From: Hymenobacter sp.
GTDB taxonomy: Bacteria; Bacteroidota; Bacteroidia; Cytophagales; Hymenobacteraceae
Reading direction: 5' to 3'
Assembly (NCBI GenBank): GCA_025353905.1
Contig: JANXNW010000281.1
Location: 1-64,000, forward strand
Length of the DNA stretch: 64,000 bases
Shown here: positions 9,955 to 19,298 of the stretch, piece by piece
Position numbering within the stretch: the stretch's first letter is position 1
Layout: each line of letters starts with the position of its first letter
The notes under the pieces: model-generated
What the model was told of the DNA's origin: nothing
What the model saw: the letters and a program-made list of their open reading frames with translations, nothing else
Databases searched by the model: none
Program-made: the position numbers and the translations under genes

Positions 9955-11163
9955 CTGATTGTCCATCAAGCCGCGGCCCGACTTGCGAATCTCGCCGCTG
10001 GCGGCCAAATCCTGGGCCAATTTATCGAGGATACCGTTTACGAACTGCTTGCTCTTGGGGGTGCTGTACACTTTGCTGATTTCGATGTACTCGTTGATGG
10101 TCACCTTAACCGGGATGCCGCGGAAAAGCTGCATCTCGGTGAGGGCCATTTTCAGGATGATTTTATCCAGCAAAGCTACCCGCTCCACGTCCCAGTTCTC
10201 GGTCGAGTCGGCGATGAGCTTTTCGGCTTTGGCGTCGTCTTCGAGGGTTTGCTTGTAGAGCGTTTCGGCAAACTCGCGGTCGTCGTCCCAGTTGGCGCTC
10301 AGGTTCATCAGCTCCTGTTTCTCGGTAGCCTCGAAGGGCAGCATTTTCAGGGTTTTGAGTACCAGGTTGCGCACGATGGGGCGGTTTTCCTCCCAGTTCA
10401 CATCCGAGCTTTCTAGCCAGCGCGGCAGGGCCTCGCCCCGAAACACGAACTCCTTGTAAAGATGCCGCAGCAGCTCCAGGTCCGTCTCGTAGTCGGTCGC
10501 GTCGAGGTTGGTGTTGCGGCCCGCCAGGTACGCCTGCACGGTTTCGTCGGGCTTGATTTCCTTTTGCCACGCCTCGCGCAGCGCCTCCCGCTCCTCGGCA
10601 TCGGTCCATTGCAGCTTGCGCCGGATGGTGCTCTGCTGCAGCTGCTCGTTGCCCAGGAGCTTAGCCACGGCCGCGTTGCCAAACAGCCGCGCCGTCGCCG
10701 CCGCCTCGAAGCGCGGGCCGGTGAAGCGCCGCGCCTCGCGCTCGTTGTCCTCGGTGATGACCTCAAGTAGCGCCGCCGGCATATTCAGCAGGTGCAGATA
10801 CTGGTCGTGAATGCTCTCGGCCCCGTGCAGCAGCTGCCCGGCGTGAAACGTGGTTTCCTTCTGCACCAGCTTCTGGTAGTAATCGGCCGCGTCGCGCACA
10901 GCTTCGGCCACGGCCCGGTCCTCCGCCTCGTCGCCACTGGTTTCGGGCAGCTCGCCCGTGCGGTGCCACTCACGCAATTGCGCCTCGCCGAGCTTGCGCT
11001 GCCCTTCCAGCAAACGCCGGTCAGGCGCGACATCGGCCCGCAAATCCGGCTCAAACGCCGCCGCGATGCGGTCCTGCGCCAGCAGCAAATCGGCCGCTAC
11101 CGCCTGCTGGTAGCCATAAAGCGCCTGCATGACCTTGATGCGAAGAAGACGACGGTTGAGCAT
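9952..11163 (-). CDS. nusB: Transcription antitermination factor NusB, long Bacteroidota form
   Basis: MLNRRLLRIKVMQALYGYQQA; C-terminal VALLDKIILKMALTEMQLFRGIPVKVTINEYIEISKVYSTPKSKQFVNGILDKL. Confidence 0.9.
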   Translation of the reverse strand: MLNRRLLRIKVMQALYGYQQAVAADLLLAQDRIAAAFEPDLRADVAPDRRLLEGQRKLGEAQLREWHRTGELPETSGDEAEDRAVAEAVRDAADYYQKLVQKETTFHAGQLLHGAESIHDQYLHLLNMPAALLEVITEDNEREARRFTGPRFEAAATARLFGNAAVAKLLGNEQLQQSTIRRKLQWTDAEEREALREAWQKEIKPDETVQAYLAGRNTNLDATDYETDLELLRHLYKEFVFRGEALPRWLESSDVNWEENRPIVRNLVLKTLKMLPFEATEKQELMNLSANWDDDREFAETLYKQTLEDDAKAEKLIADSTENWDVERVALLDKIILKMALTEMQLFRGIPVKVTINEYIEISKVYSTPKSKQFVNGILDKLAQDLAASGEIRKSGRGLMDNQ

Positions 11164-11288
11164 GGTTTCAGTTGTTAGTTGCCAGTTGTCAGTTGTTAGT
11201 TGCCAGTTGTTAGTTATTTTGTGTTGTTAGCTCTTGTTTAGTGAAAGCGAAAATCTGACAACTGACAACCAACAACTGACAACTAAAA
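11164..11288. repeat. Inverted repeat of gttgtcagttgttag words
   Basis: cagttgttagttgccagttgtcagttgttag versus ctgacaactgacaaccaacaactgacaacta. Confidence 0.8.
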
Positions 11289-12377
11289 AGTGGCTTTGAC
11301 CTTGCCAATCGCGGCGATGCGCTCCTGGGCTTGCCGGATGGCGGCGGCCTGGGGGTGGCTGCCGTCCTGCTCGGCGCGGTCGAGCACTTGCAGGGTGTAG
11401 TCGTAGATTTTTTCGGTTTGGGTGAGCGCGCCCTCGCGGCTGGAGCCGGTTACCTCAGCGTAGACGTTGATGAGGCCGCCCGCGTTAATGAGAAAATCCG
11501 GCGCGTAGACGATGCCGCGGCGCACCAGCTCGGGGCCGTGCTCGTTCTCGTTTTCGAGCTGATTGTTGGCGCAGCCCGCGATGACGCGGCACTTGAGCCG
11601 CCGGATAGTGTCGTCGTTAAGCGTCGCGCCCAGCGCGCAGGGCGAGTAAATGTCCACGTCCTGGTCGTAAATCTCGTCCAGGCCCACGGCCACGGCCCCG
11701 AAGCGCGAGGCGGCGGCGTAGGCCCGCTCCTCGTAATAATCGGTCAGCACGAGCTTGGCACCCTCTTTTTGCAGGTGCTCCAGCAAGTAGGTGCCGACGT
11801 GGCCCACGCCCTGCACGGCCACCCGGCGGCCGGCGAGCGAGTCGGTGCCGAACGCTTTTTTGGCCGCCGCCTTCATGCCCATGTACGTGCCGTAGGCCGT
11901 CACCGGCGACGGGTCGCCGCTGCCGCCCATGCTTTCGGGCAGACCGGCTACGTGCTTGGTTTCCATGCGGATGTACTCCATGTCCTTGGTGGTCATGTTC
12001 ACGTCCTCGGCCGTGATGTACTTGCCGTTCAGGTTGTTCACGAAGCGCCCGAACTTGCGTAGCAGCGCCTCACTCTTGATTTTGCGCGCGTCGCCGATGA
12101 TGACGGCCTTGCCACCGCCCAGGTTCAGGCCCGAGATGGCGGCCTTGTAGGTCATGCCCCGGCTCAGGCGCAGCACGTCGTGCAGGGCTTCGGCCTCGGT
12201 AGCGTAGTGCCACATGCGGGTGCCGCCCAAGGCTGGCCCGAGCACCGTGTTGTGAATGCCGATGATGGCCCGCAGGCCGGTTTCGTGGTCGTGGCAGTAC
12301 ACCACTTGCTCGTGCTGAAATTCGGCGACCTGCTCGAAAACCGGAGCCGGCACCTGGAGGGGCGCGTCAAGTACCAT
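11283..12377 (-). CDS. Leucine (Glu/Leu/Phe/Val) dehydrogenase
   Basis: GTRMWHYATEAEALHDVLRLSRGMTYKAAISGLNLGGGKAVI; Rossmann GVGHVGTYLLEHL. Confidence 0.92.
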   Translation of the reverse strand: MVLDAPLQVPAPVFEQVAEFQHEQVVYCHDHETGLRAIIGIHNTVLGPALGGTRMWHYATEAEALHDVLRLSRGMTYKAAISGLNLGGGKAVIIGDARKIKSEALLRKFGRFVNNLNGKYITAEDVNMTTKDMEYIRMETKHVAGLPESMGGSGDPSPVTAYGTYMGMKAAAKKAFGTDSLAGRRVAVQGVGHVGTYLLEHLQKEGAKLVLTDYYEERAYAAASRFGAVAVGLDEIYDQDVDIYSPCALGATLNDDTIRRLKCRVIAGCANNQLENENEHGPELVRRGIVYAPDFLINAGGLINVYAEVTGSSREGALTQTEKIYDYTLQVLDRAEQDGSHPQAAAIRQAQERIAAIGKVKATF

Positions 12378-12440
12378 AAGTTTGAAAACGGAAAAAGTGG
12401 GTGGGAAGGGGAGGATGGGTAGGGCGTAACTTTGTTGAAG

Positions 12441-12535
12441 CGGTGAGACATGGGACTGTGCGAAGTGAGACTATGAGATTTTCGTTTAAAGAATTTCTCG
12501 TCTCATGTCTCACCTCTCACAGTCCCATGTCCCGT
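12441..12535. repeat. Inverted repeat in divergent intergenic region
   Basis: gagacatgggactgtg versus cacagtcccatgtc plus gtctcatgtctcac words. Confidence 0.75.
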
Positions 12536-12611
12536 TAATCCAACGTCGTTACGGGCCACAAAGGTACCCGATTCTCTGGCCCCCGGCCCCGCCCCTGCCC
12601 TTCTTCCGCCC

Positions 12612-14414
12612 ATGCCCACCCGCGCCCTCGCTGCCGTCAATCCGCACATTTACCGCTACAAGTGGCACTTTCTCGGTGGCGTTTTATTCGTGATTCTGAG
12701 CACCTTGCTCACCATCTTCCCGGCCCAGCTCGTGCGCTACGCCTTCGACCTCGTGAGTGAAGGCATCGACCTCTACAAGCTCTACGCCGGCACTCAGGCC
12801 CAGAGCGGCGTGTACGAGCTGTTCGGGCGCAACGTGCTGTTCTACGGCGTGTTGATTATTCTGCTGGCCCTGTTGCGGGGCATTTTTCTGTTCTTCATGC
12901 GCCAGACGCTCATCGTCATGTCGCGGCTAATTGAGAACGACCAGAAAAATCAAATCTATAAGCATTACCAGTCCCTGCCACTGAGCTTCTACCGCCGCCA
13001 TTCCACGGGCGACCTCATGTCGCGCATCTCCGAGGACGTGGGCCGAGTGCGGATGTACCTCGGGCCGGCCATCATGTACTTTTTGCAGCTCGTGCTCATG
13101 TTCGTGCTCGTGCTGCCGCTCATGCTCGTCGTCAATGTCAAACTGACCTTGCTCACGCTCTTGCCGCTGCCGATTCTCTCGGTCAGCATCTTCTATGTCA
13201 ATAACTTAATCGAGCGTAAGTCCGACGAGATTCAGAAGGCGCTGGCCGCTATGACGACCTTTACGCAAGAAGCGTTTTCGGGCATTCGGGTGCTCAAATC
13301 GTTCGTGCGGCAGCAGGACTCGGCCCAGCGCTTCGAGGCCGCCAGCGACGAGTACAAGGACAAGTCGCTGAGCCTGAACTTCGTCAATTCGCTGTTTTTC
13401 CCGCTCATCCTGTTTCTCATCGGGCTGAGCACGATTACCACCGTCTGGATTGGCGGTCAGGAAGTTATTCGGGGCACCATCACCACGGGCAGCATCGCCG
13501 AGTTCATCATCTACGTGAACCTGCTCACCTGGCCCGTCACGGCCCTGGGCTGGACCAGCTCGCTCGTGCAGCGGGCCGAAGCCTCGCAGGCCCGCATCAA
13601 CGAGTTTCTGGACGAGAAAACCGACATCGTCTCGCGCCAAAACGTCGAGCGCGTCATCGAAGGCGACATCGTGTTCGACAACGTGACTTTCACTTATCCA
13701 GACACCGGTATTCAGGCCTTGCGCGACGTCAGCTTTCGCGTGCGACCGGGGCAGACGCTGGCCGTCATCGGCAACACCGGCTCGGGCAAGAGTACCATCG
13801 CCGCGCTGCTCTGCCGGCTCTACGACGTGACGAGCGGCGCCATCAGCGTGGACGGCGTGGACGTGCGTGACTACGCTTTAACGTCTCTGCGTGAGCAGAT
13901 TGGCTACGTGCCGCAGGACGTGTTTTTGTTTTCCGACACCATCCGCCAAAACATCAACTTTGGCCTCGACCAGCCCGACGAGGCACGCATGGCCCAGGCC
14001 GCCCGCGACGCGGACGTGTACGACAACATCGAGCGCTTCCCGGAGGGGTTCGACACCAAAGTGGGCGAGCGCGGCATCACGCTCTCGGGCGGGCAGAAGC
14101 AGCGCGTGAGCATGGCCCGCGCGCTGGTCAAAGAACCCAAAATCCTGATTCTCGACGACTCGCTCTCGGCCGTGGACACCAAAACCGAGAACGCCATCCT
14201 CGGCGCGCTGCAGCGCGTGATGCTCAACCGCACCAGCCTCATCATCTCGCACCGCGTCTCGTCGGTCAAGCTCGCCGACGAAATCCTGGTCCTCGACGAC
14301 GGCCAAATCGTGCAGCACGGCACCCACGCCGCCCTGCTCGCCGACCAGAACGGCCTGTACCGGGCGCTGTATGAGCGGCAGTTGCAAGCCGAACCGGTTA
14401 TCAATGAACAATGA
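12612..14414 (+). CDS. ABC transporter ATP-binding/permease protein (MsbA-like)
   Basis: TM domain; Walker A GNTGSGKST; signature LSGGQKQRVSMARAL; Walker B ILILDDSLSAVD. Confidence 0.95.
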   Translation: MPTRALAAVNPHIYRYKWHFLGGVLFVILSTLLTIFPAQLVRYAFDLVSEGIDLYKLYAGTQAQSGVYELFGRNVLFYGVLIILLALLRGIFLFFMRQTLIVMSRLIENDQKNQIYKHYQSLPLSFYRRHSTGDLMSRISEDVGRVRMYLGPAIMYFLQLVLMFVLVLPLMLVVNVKLTLLTLLPLPILSVSIFYVNNLIERKSDEIQKALAAMTTFTQEAFSGIRVLKSFVRQQDSAQRFEAASDEYKDKSLSLNFVNSLFFPLILFLIGLSTITTVWIGGQEVIRGTITTGSIAEFIIYVNLLTWPVTALGWTSSLVQRAEASQARINEFLDEKTDIVSRQNVERVIEGDIVFDNVTFTYPDTGIQALRDVSFRVRPGQTLAVIGNTGSGKSTIAALLCRLYDVTSGAISVDGVDVRDYALTSLREQIGYVPQDVFLFSDTIRQNINFGLDQPDEARMAQAARDADVYDNIERFPEGFDTKVGERGITLSGGQKQRVSMARALVKEPKILILDDSLSAVDTKTENAILGALQRVMLNRTSLIISHRVSSVKLADEILVLDDGQIVQHGTHAALLADQNGLYRALYERQLQAEPVINEQ

Positions 14415-14488
14415 GCAATTATCAATGAACAATGCCTACCAACACCTCCTCTGCAATTGCTCATTGCTCATTGATAATTGCTCACTGA
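14397..14488. repeat. Inverted repeat of caatgagcaattatcaatgaacaatg words
   Basis: Complementary copies flank a short spacer; same words recur at 24415, 46091 and 61708. Confidence 0.85.
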
Positions 14489-14489
14489 C

Positions 14490-14990
14490 CTAAAGCTGCA
14501 CCAGTTTCATGCCTTTTTTCTCGCCGGCGATGCAGCGCACCACGTAGGGGCCGGGCGGCAGCGAGGCTACGTTGAGCACGACCGGGTAGGTGCCGGTCAT
14601 CTGGTTTTTGGTGAGCACCGGGCGGCCCTGCTGGTCGTTGATTTCGTAGCGGGTGGGGCCGGGCGCGTCGCAGCGCACGGTGAGGGTCTGGGCGATGGGG
14701 TTCAGCTCCGCTTTGATTTTGAGCGCGTTAGGACTGGGTGCGGGCGTGACGGGCGCGCGGGCGATGGGTGCCAGCGCGGGCGGAGCCCCGTCGGCTGGCT
14801 TGGCGTCCGTGGCGGCGGTCGTGGCCTTGGCGGGTAAGGTTTTAGTGGCCTTTGGCGCAGCTTTAGCCGTCTTGGGGGCACTGTGCGCGGACTTGGCTTT
14901 GGCGGCAGTTTTGGTGGCGGGCCGAGCCTGGGCCAGCAGCAGCAGCGGGGTCAGCAGGGCCGGTAGTACGAATAAAAAACGACGAAACAT
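14490..14990 (-). CDS. Secreted Ala/Lys-rich protein with T9SS-type C-terminus
   Basis: Signal-like MFRRFLFVLPALLTPLLLLAQA; C-term VASLPPGPYVVRCIAGEKKGMKLVQL. Confidence 0.55.
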   Translation of the reverse strand: MFRRFLFVLPALLTPLLLLAQARPATKTAAKAKSAHSAPKTAKAAPKATKTLPAKATTAATDAKPADGAPPALAPIARAPVTPAPSPNALKIKAELNPIAQTLTVRCDAPGPTRYEINDQQGRPVLTKNQMTGTYPVVLNVASLPPGPYVVRCIAGEKKGMKLVQL

Positions 14991-15132
14991 AGGTAGATAA
15001 GCTAGGCGAAGAATTGGTAAAGGTACTGCGCCGGGTGGGGGCGTCACGGACGGACGGGGCAGATGAGACGAGGTTCTTCGAACGAAAAAAACGACTTTTT
15101 TGGTGCGTTAGGCCGAAAAAGCGCCGCCTGCC

Positions 15133-15164
15133 TTGCGGAAGTCCGGCCGGTCGGCGTACCTTTG
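15133..15164 (+). promoter_or_regulatory. Bacteroidota-type promoter for tRNA-Pro(GGG)
   Basis: -33 TTG (15133-15135), 21-nt spacer, -7 TACCTTTG (15157-15164). Confidence 0.6.
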
Positions 15165-15180
15165 CAGTCCCAATTTTCCT

Positions 15181-15254
15181 CGGGGTGTAGCGTAGCCTGG
15201 TATCGCGCCAGCATGGGGTGCTGGAGGTCGTAGGTTCGAATCCTGCCACTCCGA
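15181..15254 (+). tRNA. tRNA-Pro, anticodon GGG
   Basis: Acceptor CGGGGTG/CACTCCG; anticodon stem CCAGC ATGGGGT GCTGG; T-arm GTAGG TTCGAAT CCTGC; CCA not fully encoded. Confidence 0.93.
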
Positions 15255-15288
15255 CCGAGGGAACCGGCCACTTTTGGTGGTCCTGACC

Positions 15289-15319
15289 AAGCCCCCGACC
15301 TTCGGGCCGGGGGCTTTTT
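15289..15319 (+). terminator. Rho-independent terminator after tRNA-Pro(GGG)
   Basis: gcccccgaccttcgggccgggggcttttt. Confidence 0.85.
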
Positions 15320-15411
15320 CGGGCCGCCAGTAAAGGGGTTGCCGGCCGCTTCAAGTTAGGTTTCCCGCCGCGGTGCCGCCGACCCTGTCCCGGGTGGTCC
15401 GCTTATTTTTT

Positions 15412-15488
15412 CGGGGTGTAGCGCAGCCCGGTAGCGCGCGTCGTTCGGGACGACGAGGCCGTAGGTTCGAATCCTGCCACCCCGACCA
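15412..15488 (+). tRNA. tRNA-Pro, anticodon CGG
   Basis: Acceptor CGGGGTG/CACCCCG; anticodon stem CGTCG TTCGGGA CGACG; CCA encoded. Confidence 0.94.
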
Positions 15489-15497
15489 GTTGCTGCG

Positions 15498-15533
15498 AGC
15501 CGGCTCTTTCCTCGCGAAAGAGCCGGCTTTTTG
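15498..15533 (+). terminator. Rho-independent terminator after tRNA-Pro(CGG)
   Basis: agccggctctttcctcgcgaaagagccggcttttt. Confidence 0.88.
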
Positions 15534-15884
15534 CTGACTCAATTTGTTGGTCCAATGGCGCTTGGCCAGGTTCGAGGCAGGACGATTGGGCCCACGAAAA
15601 AGCTTTCGCCCGCGGCGGCAAGGCGGTCTGCCCAGGTTAGCTGAGTGGGCGCTAGCGCGCTGATTCTGAGTTTTATCCTGGCCTCACGAGAGCGGCACTT
15701 TGACGCGCGCTTTGTCGCTGACGGCTATCTTAGCCGCCCCTAACTGCTATCATGGTTCTCTCGTGCTCGACCTGGCGGCGCGTTTCCGCGTAGAAAGCCG
15801 CTGAAAGCTGGCCTGCGCTAACCCATAAGCGTGGTTGTTGTCTTCCCTCACGAGCCGGCACGACGCGGCTTCCTTTTGTAAATC

Positions 15885-16331
15885 ATGATGAAACTCGTAT
15901 TCCTTTTGGCCGGGCTTGGACTAACTACGGCCCACGCGGCCGCCCAAACCATCTCACCTGCCGTCGCTACCGCGCCCGCCGCCGCGGCTGCGGGCCTGCC
16001 CTGCGGCAACTACAGCGGTTTCGTGGCCAGCGGCAGCAAGCCCGTGGCGGGGGCCAACATCGGGGTGCAGGGCACCAATCTGGTGCTCATCACCAACGAA
16101 GAAGGCTTTTTCACGCTGCCCGCCCAGGTTATCGAGCTGCCGACGCTGAGCGTGAGCGCCGCCGGCTACTCCTCGCAAACCCTGACGATGAGCGCCTGCG
16201 ACCCGGCCCGTATCGAGCTGCAGCTCTTGCCCAACGCCCGCATCAAGCGCCGGGGCAAACGCCGGGGGCAGCTCATCGTGAAGCCGGCCGCGCCGGTCTT
16301 TGCGCCCCCGGCCCCACGCGCCGCCGAATAG
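15885..16331 (+). CDS. Secreted carboxypeptidase-regulatory-like domain protein
   Basis: Signal peptide; GFVASGSKPVAGANIGVQGTNLVLITNEEGFFTL; ends RRGKRRGQ. Confidence 0.55.
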   Translation: MMKLVFLLAGLGLTTAHAAAQTISPAVATAPAAAAAGLPCGNYSGFVASGSKPVAGANIGVQGTNLVLITNEEGFFTLPAQVIELPTLSVSAAGYSSQTLTMSACDPARIELQLLPNARIKRRGKRRGQLIVKPAAPVFAPPAPRAAE

Positions 16332-16430
16332 GGCAGCTCAGCATTGTCAGGTAATCGTTGGCAGCTGTTGGCCTGAAACCGACGCTCTCACCAGTCTGGA
16401 TAATAGGGCGGGCTGTCCGCTCACCCTCAG

Positions 16431-16575
16431 AAGCTGTTTGAGTCAGCTGTTTCCGCCGTTTTCAGGTCAGACTTAGAACCTAAAACCTAGAGCTTGCTGG
16501 CTCAAATCAGCCACCTTACTGTGAGTCTAAGCTCTCAGTTTTAAGCTCTAAAATCTAACTCAAACAGCTTCTCAA
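16431..16575. repeat. Inverted repeat with 15-nt perfect ends
   Basis: agaagctgtttgagt versus actcaaacagcttct, plus related inner words. Confidence 0.75.
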
Positions 16576-18069
16576 TCAGCTCAGCACTGGCCGCCGGTGC
16601 CGCCAAGGGCGGGCTTGCTCCAGCTGCCCGGCCAGCCGAAACAGCACGTCTTCGGCCCCGAGCGGAGCGATGAATTGTACGCCGCAGGGCAGGCCGTCGG
16701 CGGTCCAGTGCAGGGGCACCGACATGGCGGGCTGCCCGGTGAGGTTGGCGAGCTGGGTGTAGGGCGTTTTTTCAAGGCTTTGCTCGGCCAGCTTATCCAC
16801 GAGGCCCGAGCGGCGGACGAAGCCGCCGAGGCTAAAGGTGTTCACGATTTTGAGCAGCGTTTGCTCGCTGGGTTTGGGTTGCAGCTCGCCCACGCGCACC
16901 GGCGGCGCGGCCAGGGTGGGGGTCAGCAGCAGGTCGTGGGTGAGGTGGAAGCGGCCCATTTGGCGGGCAAAGTCATTCCAGGCGTGGCGGGCGGCGGCAA
17001 AATCGGCGGCCGAATACGTGCGGCCCAGCAGGCCCAGCAGCCAGGTAGTGGGCTCCACGTCGGCGGGCCGGGCGGGGCGGCCCAGGTGCCGGGCCAGGTC
17101 GGCGATGCTGGCCCCGGTTTCGCCAAAATACAGCATCAGAAAAGACTGCGCCACGGCCCGGCCATCAAAGGGCAGCGGCACTTCCTCGACCTCGTGGCCC
17201 AGGCTTTCGAGTAGCTGGGCCGCATCGCGCACGGCCGTGGCGCATTCCGGGTGCAGGGCCGAGCCGAGCGGGTGGCCCAGGCTGAAGGCCACGCGCAGCA
17301 GGCCGGGCTCGCGGCCAACTTCCTCCAGATACGGCCGAGCGGGAGCGGGCAAAAAGTAGGGCGCGCCGGGGTCGGGGCCGAGGGTAGCATCGAGGGCGGC
17401 GGCCGAGTCGCGCACCGAGCGGGTGAGCACGTGCTCGACGGCCGCGCCCTGCCACTTCTCGCCCTGTTCGGGGCCGGTGGGCACCCGCCCGCGGCTGGGT
17501 TTCAGCCCAAACAGCCCGCAGCAGGCGGCCGGAATGCGGATGGAGCCGCCGCCGTCGCCGGCCCCGGCCAGCGGCACGATGCCCGCCGCGACGGCCGCCG
17601 CCGCCCCGCCGCTGCTGCCGCCGGGCGTGTGGGCCAGGCTCCAGGGGTTGCGGCAGGCACCGAACAGCACCGGCTCGGTTACGCCCAGCAGAGCAAACTC
17701 GGGGGTGTTGGTTTTGCCCAGGATGTTGAGGCCCGCCGCCTGCCAGCGCCGCACCAGCTCGGCATCCTCCCCCGGCACGAAACCGCGCAGCGCCCGGCTG
17801 CCCGAAGCCTGCGGCGCGCCGGCATAAAAGGCGCCGAAATCCTTCAGCAAGAATGGCACCCCGCCGAATGGTCCCGGCGGCAGCCCGGCCGCTGCCCGCG
17901 CGCGGGCCGGCTCGTAGAGCGGCGTAACGATGGCGTTGATAAGCGGATTGACGGCTTCGGCGCGGGCCACGGCGGCGGCGCACAGCTCGGCGGCCGTGAG
18001 CTGGCCGCTGCGCACGAGCGCGGCCTGAGCGAGGCCGTCGAGCTGGTCGTATTCAGAAGGGGAAAGCAT
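16576..18069 (-). CDS. Amidase
   Basis: GGSSGGAAAAVAAGIVPLAGAGDGGGSIRIPAACCGLFGLKPSRGRVP signature; start at MLSPSEY. Confidence 0.93.
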   Translation of the reverse strand: MLSPSEYDQLDGLAQAALVRSGQLTAAELCAAAVARAEAVNPLINAIVTPLYEPARARAAAGLPPGPFGGVPFLLKDFGAFYAGAPQASGSRALRGFVPGEDAELVRRWQAAGLNILGKTNTPEFALLGVTEPVLFGACRNPWSLAHTPGGSSGGAAAAVAAGIVPLAGAGDGGGSIRIPAACCGLFGLKPSRGRVPTGPEQGEKWQGAAVEHVLTRSVRDSAAALDATLGPDPGAPYFLPAPARPYLEEVGREPGLLRVAFSLGHPLGSALHPECATAVRDAAQLLESLGHEVEEVPLPFDGRAVAQSFLMLYFGETGASIADLARHLGRPARPADVEPTTWLLGLLGRTYSAADFAAARHAWNDFARQMGRFHLTHDLLLTPTLAAPPVRVGELQPKPSEQTLLKIVNTFSLGGFVRRSGLVDKLAEQSLEKTPYTQLANLTGQPAMSVPLHWTADGLPCGVQFIAPLGAEDVLFRLAGQLEQARPWRHRRPVLS

Positions 18070-18229
18070 GGGCGCAAGGTAGCTCGGTGGCAACTGGCCC
18101 ACTCGCTACCTTCGGACTCGTTTTCTTTCGATTTCGGTTCACAAAATCATCCCGTCACCGTGGCCGCTACTGCCGTTCTGTGGGCGGCGCATTCATCGTA
18201 GCAGTGGCTCGAACTGAACTACAACTTTT

Positions 18230-18706
18230 TTGTTGCACTTTTGCCCACCCGTTTACGTTTTGGCTTTTCGTCGTTCACCACCCACTCTACCCGAAGTCGA
18301 GGGTTTTCTCCGGCGTTTACACGCCTTCATGGGTGTTGAGAAGCCATTTATTCTCATAAAAGACCGGGTGGAGAACAAGCAAGGTTTACTTGATTTGAAA
18401 CTTGATAGAGACCCAAGCCAACGCATTTCGTACATAGCGGCGCTCCGGCCAACGTATGCTTGTCAGTTGTTGCAATCCGACGATGCGGAAGAAGCAGCCG
18501 CTGGTCGTCATCTGTGGGTGTTCGGCATTTTGGTAGGCAAAGCGAGCAAGACTCAGCGTCCAGCCTACGTAAAAATTCAACTGGGCCAAACTGTTGCCGA
18601 CCCCATTTGCCTCTCGTTCCACGTCGCGCGCTTCCCCCTCACTTTCCTGTTTCCTTCCCCATACGCCGTCGCGTTCAAAACAGCTTTTGAAGCTTACCAT
18701 GCGTAG
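18230..18706 (+). CDS. Putative MqsR-like toxin of a TAC cassette
   Basis: LPEVEGFLRRLHAFMGVEKPFILIKDRVENKQGLLDL...HLWVFGILV...AYVKIQLGQTVADPICLSFHVARFPLTF resembles remembered Bacteroidota MqsR-like toxins; overlaps the next gene by 8 nt. Start uncertain. Confidence 0.55.
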   Translation: MLHFCPPVYVLAFRRSPPTLPEVEGFLRRLHAFMGVEKPFILIKDRVENKQGLLDLKLDRDPSQRISYIAALRPTYACQLLQSDDAEEAAAGRHLWVFGILVGKASKTQRPAYVKIQLGQTVADPICLSFHVARFPLTFLFPSPYAVAFKTAFEAYHA

Positions 18707-19295
18707 TCCAAACACCGGTAGTCCCATGCGTCTCGTGGAGAATGAACCCGCCCCCTACACGCTGCGCGGTGAAGAATTCGCCGTAGGTGGCCCCACGTGG
18801 GAGTGTCCCGACACGGGCGAGCGTTACCTGAGTCCTGAGCAAGTGGATGAGTTTTTTCGCCTCGTCCATGCCGCTTGGCGTGCGCGTCACGGCATCGGCA
18901 AAGACGCGCTCAGGCAGCGGCGCAAGGCCTTGGGCCTGTCAGCGGCGCAATCCTCAGCCCTGTTGGGGTTTGGCGTGAATCAATACCGAACTTACGAAAA
19001 CACCGACAAGCTACCCAGCAAGTCAAACGCCGTACTACTGAAACTGTGGCTCGACGACGACGCACTGGCCGCGCTGCTGGAGGCGGCCGAAGGGACGCTC
19101 ACTAAGGTAACCCGAGGTAAGCTGGGGGCCTACCTCGCTCAGTTGGCTATACCTTCGATTCCGTTAAGGGCCATACCGACTAGCGACGCGTTAGGAGCCG
19201 ACTGGTCGGGTGGCGCTACCGCTGTGCCCGCTGCGCCAACCGACTACAAAGCCACGCTTTCTGCCGAGGAATATTCCTACGCAATGGCTGCCTAG
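18699..19295 (+). CDS. Putative MqsA-like HTH antitoxin with C-terminal extension
   Basis: TWECPDTGERYLSPEQVDEFFRLVHAAWRARHGI then HTH LRQRRKALGLSAAQSSALLGFGVNQYRTYENTDKLPSKSNAVLLKLW. Confidence 0.72.
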   Translation: MRSPNTGSPMRLVENEPAPYTLRGEEFAVGGPTWECPDTGERYLSPEQVDEFFRLVHAAWRARHGIGKDALRQRRKALGLSAAQSSALLGFGVNQYRTYENTDKLPSKSNAVLLKLWLDDDALAALLEAAEGTLTKVTRGKLGAYLAQLAIPSIPLRAIPTSDALGADWSGGATAVPAAPTDYKATLSAEEYSYAMAA

Positions 19296-19298
19296 CTT

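Noticed and set aside
15044-15621. Minus-strand ORFs with GWQDSNLRP / GFEPTTSS text (15044-15271, 15351-15542, others)
   Set aside because: They are antisense translations of the two tRNA-Pro genes, a known spurious ORF class.
18087-18359. 90-aa ORF before the TAC cassette as a separate gene
   Set aside because: Overlaps the toxin frame out of register, Phe/His-rich, no motif.
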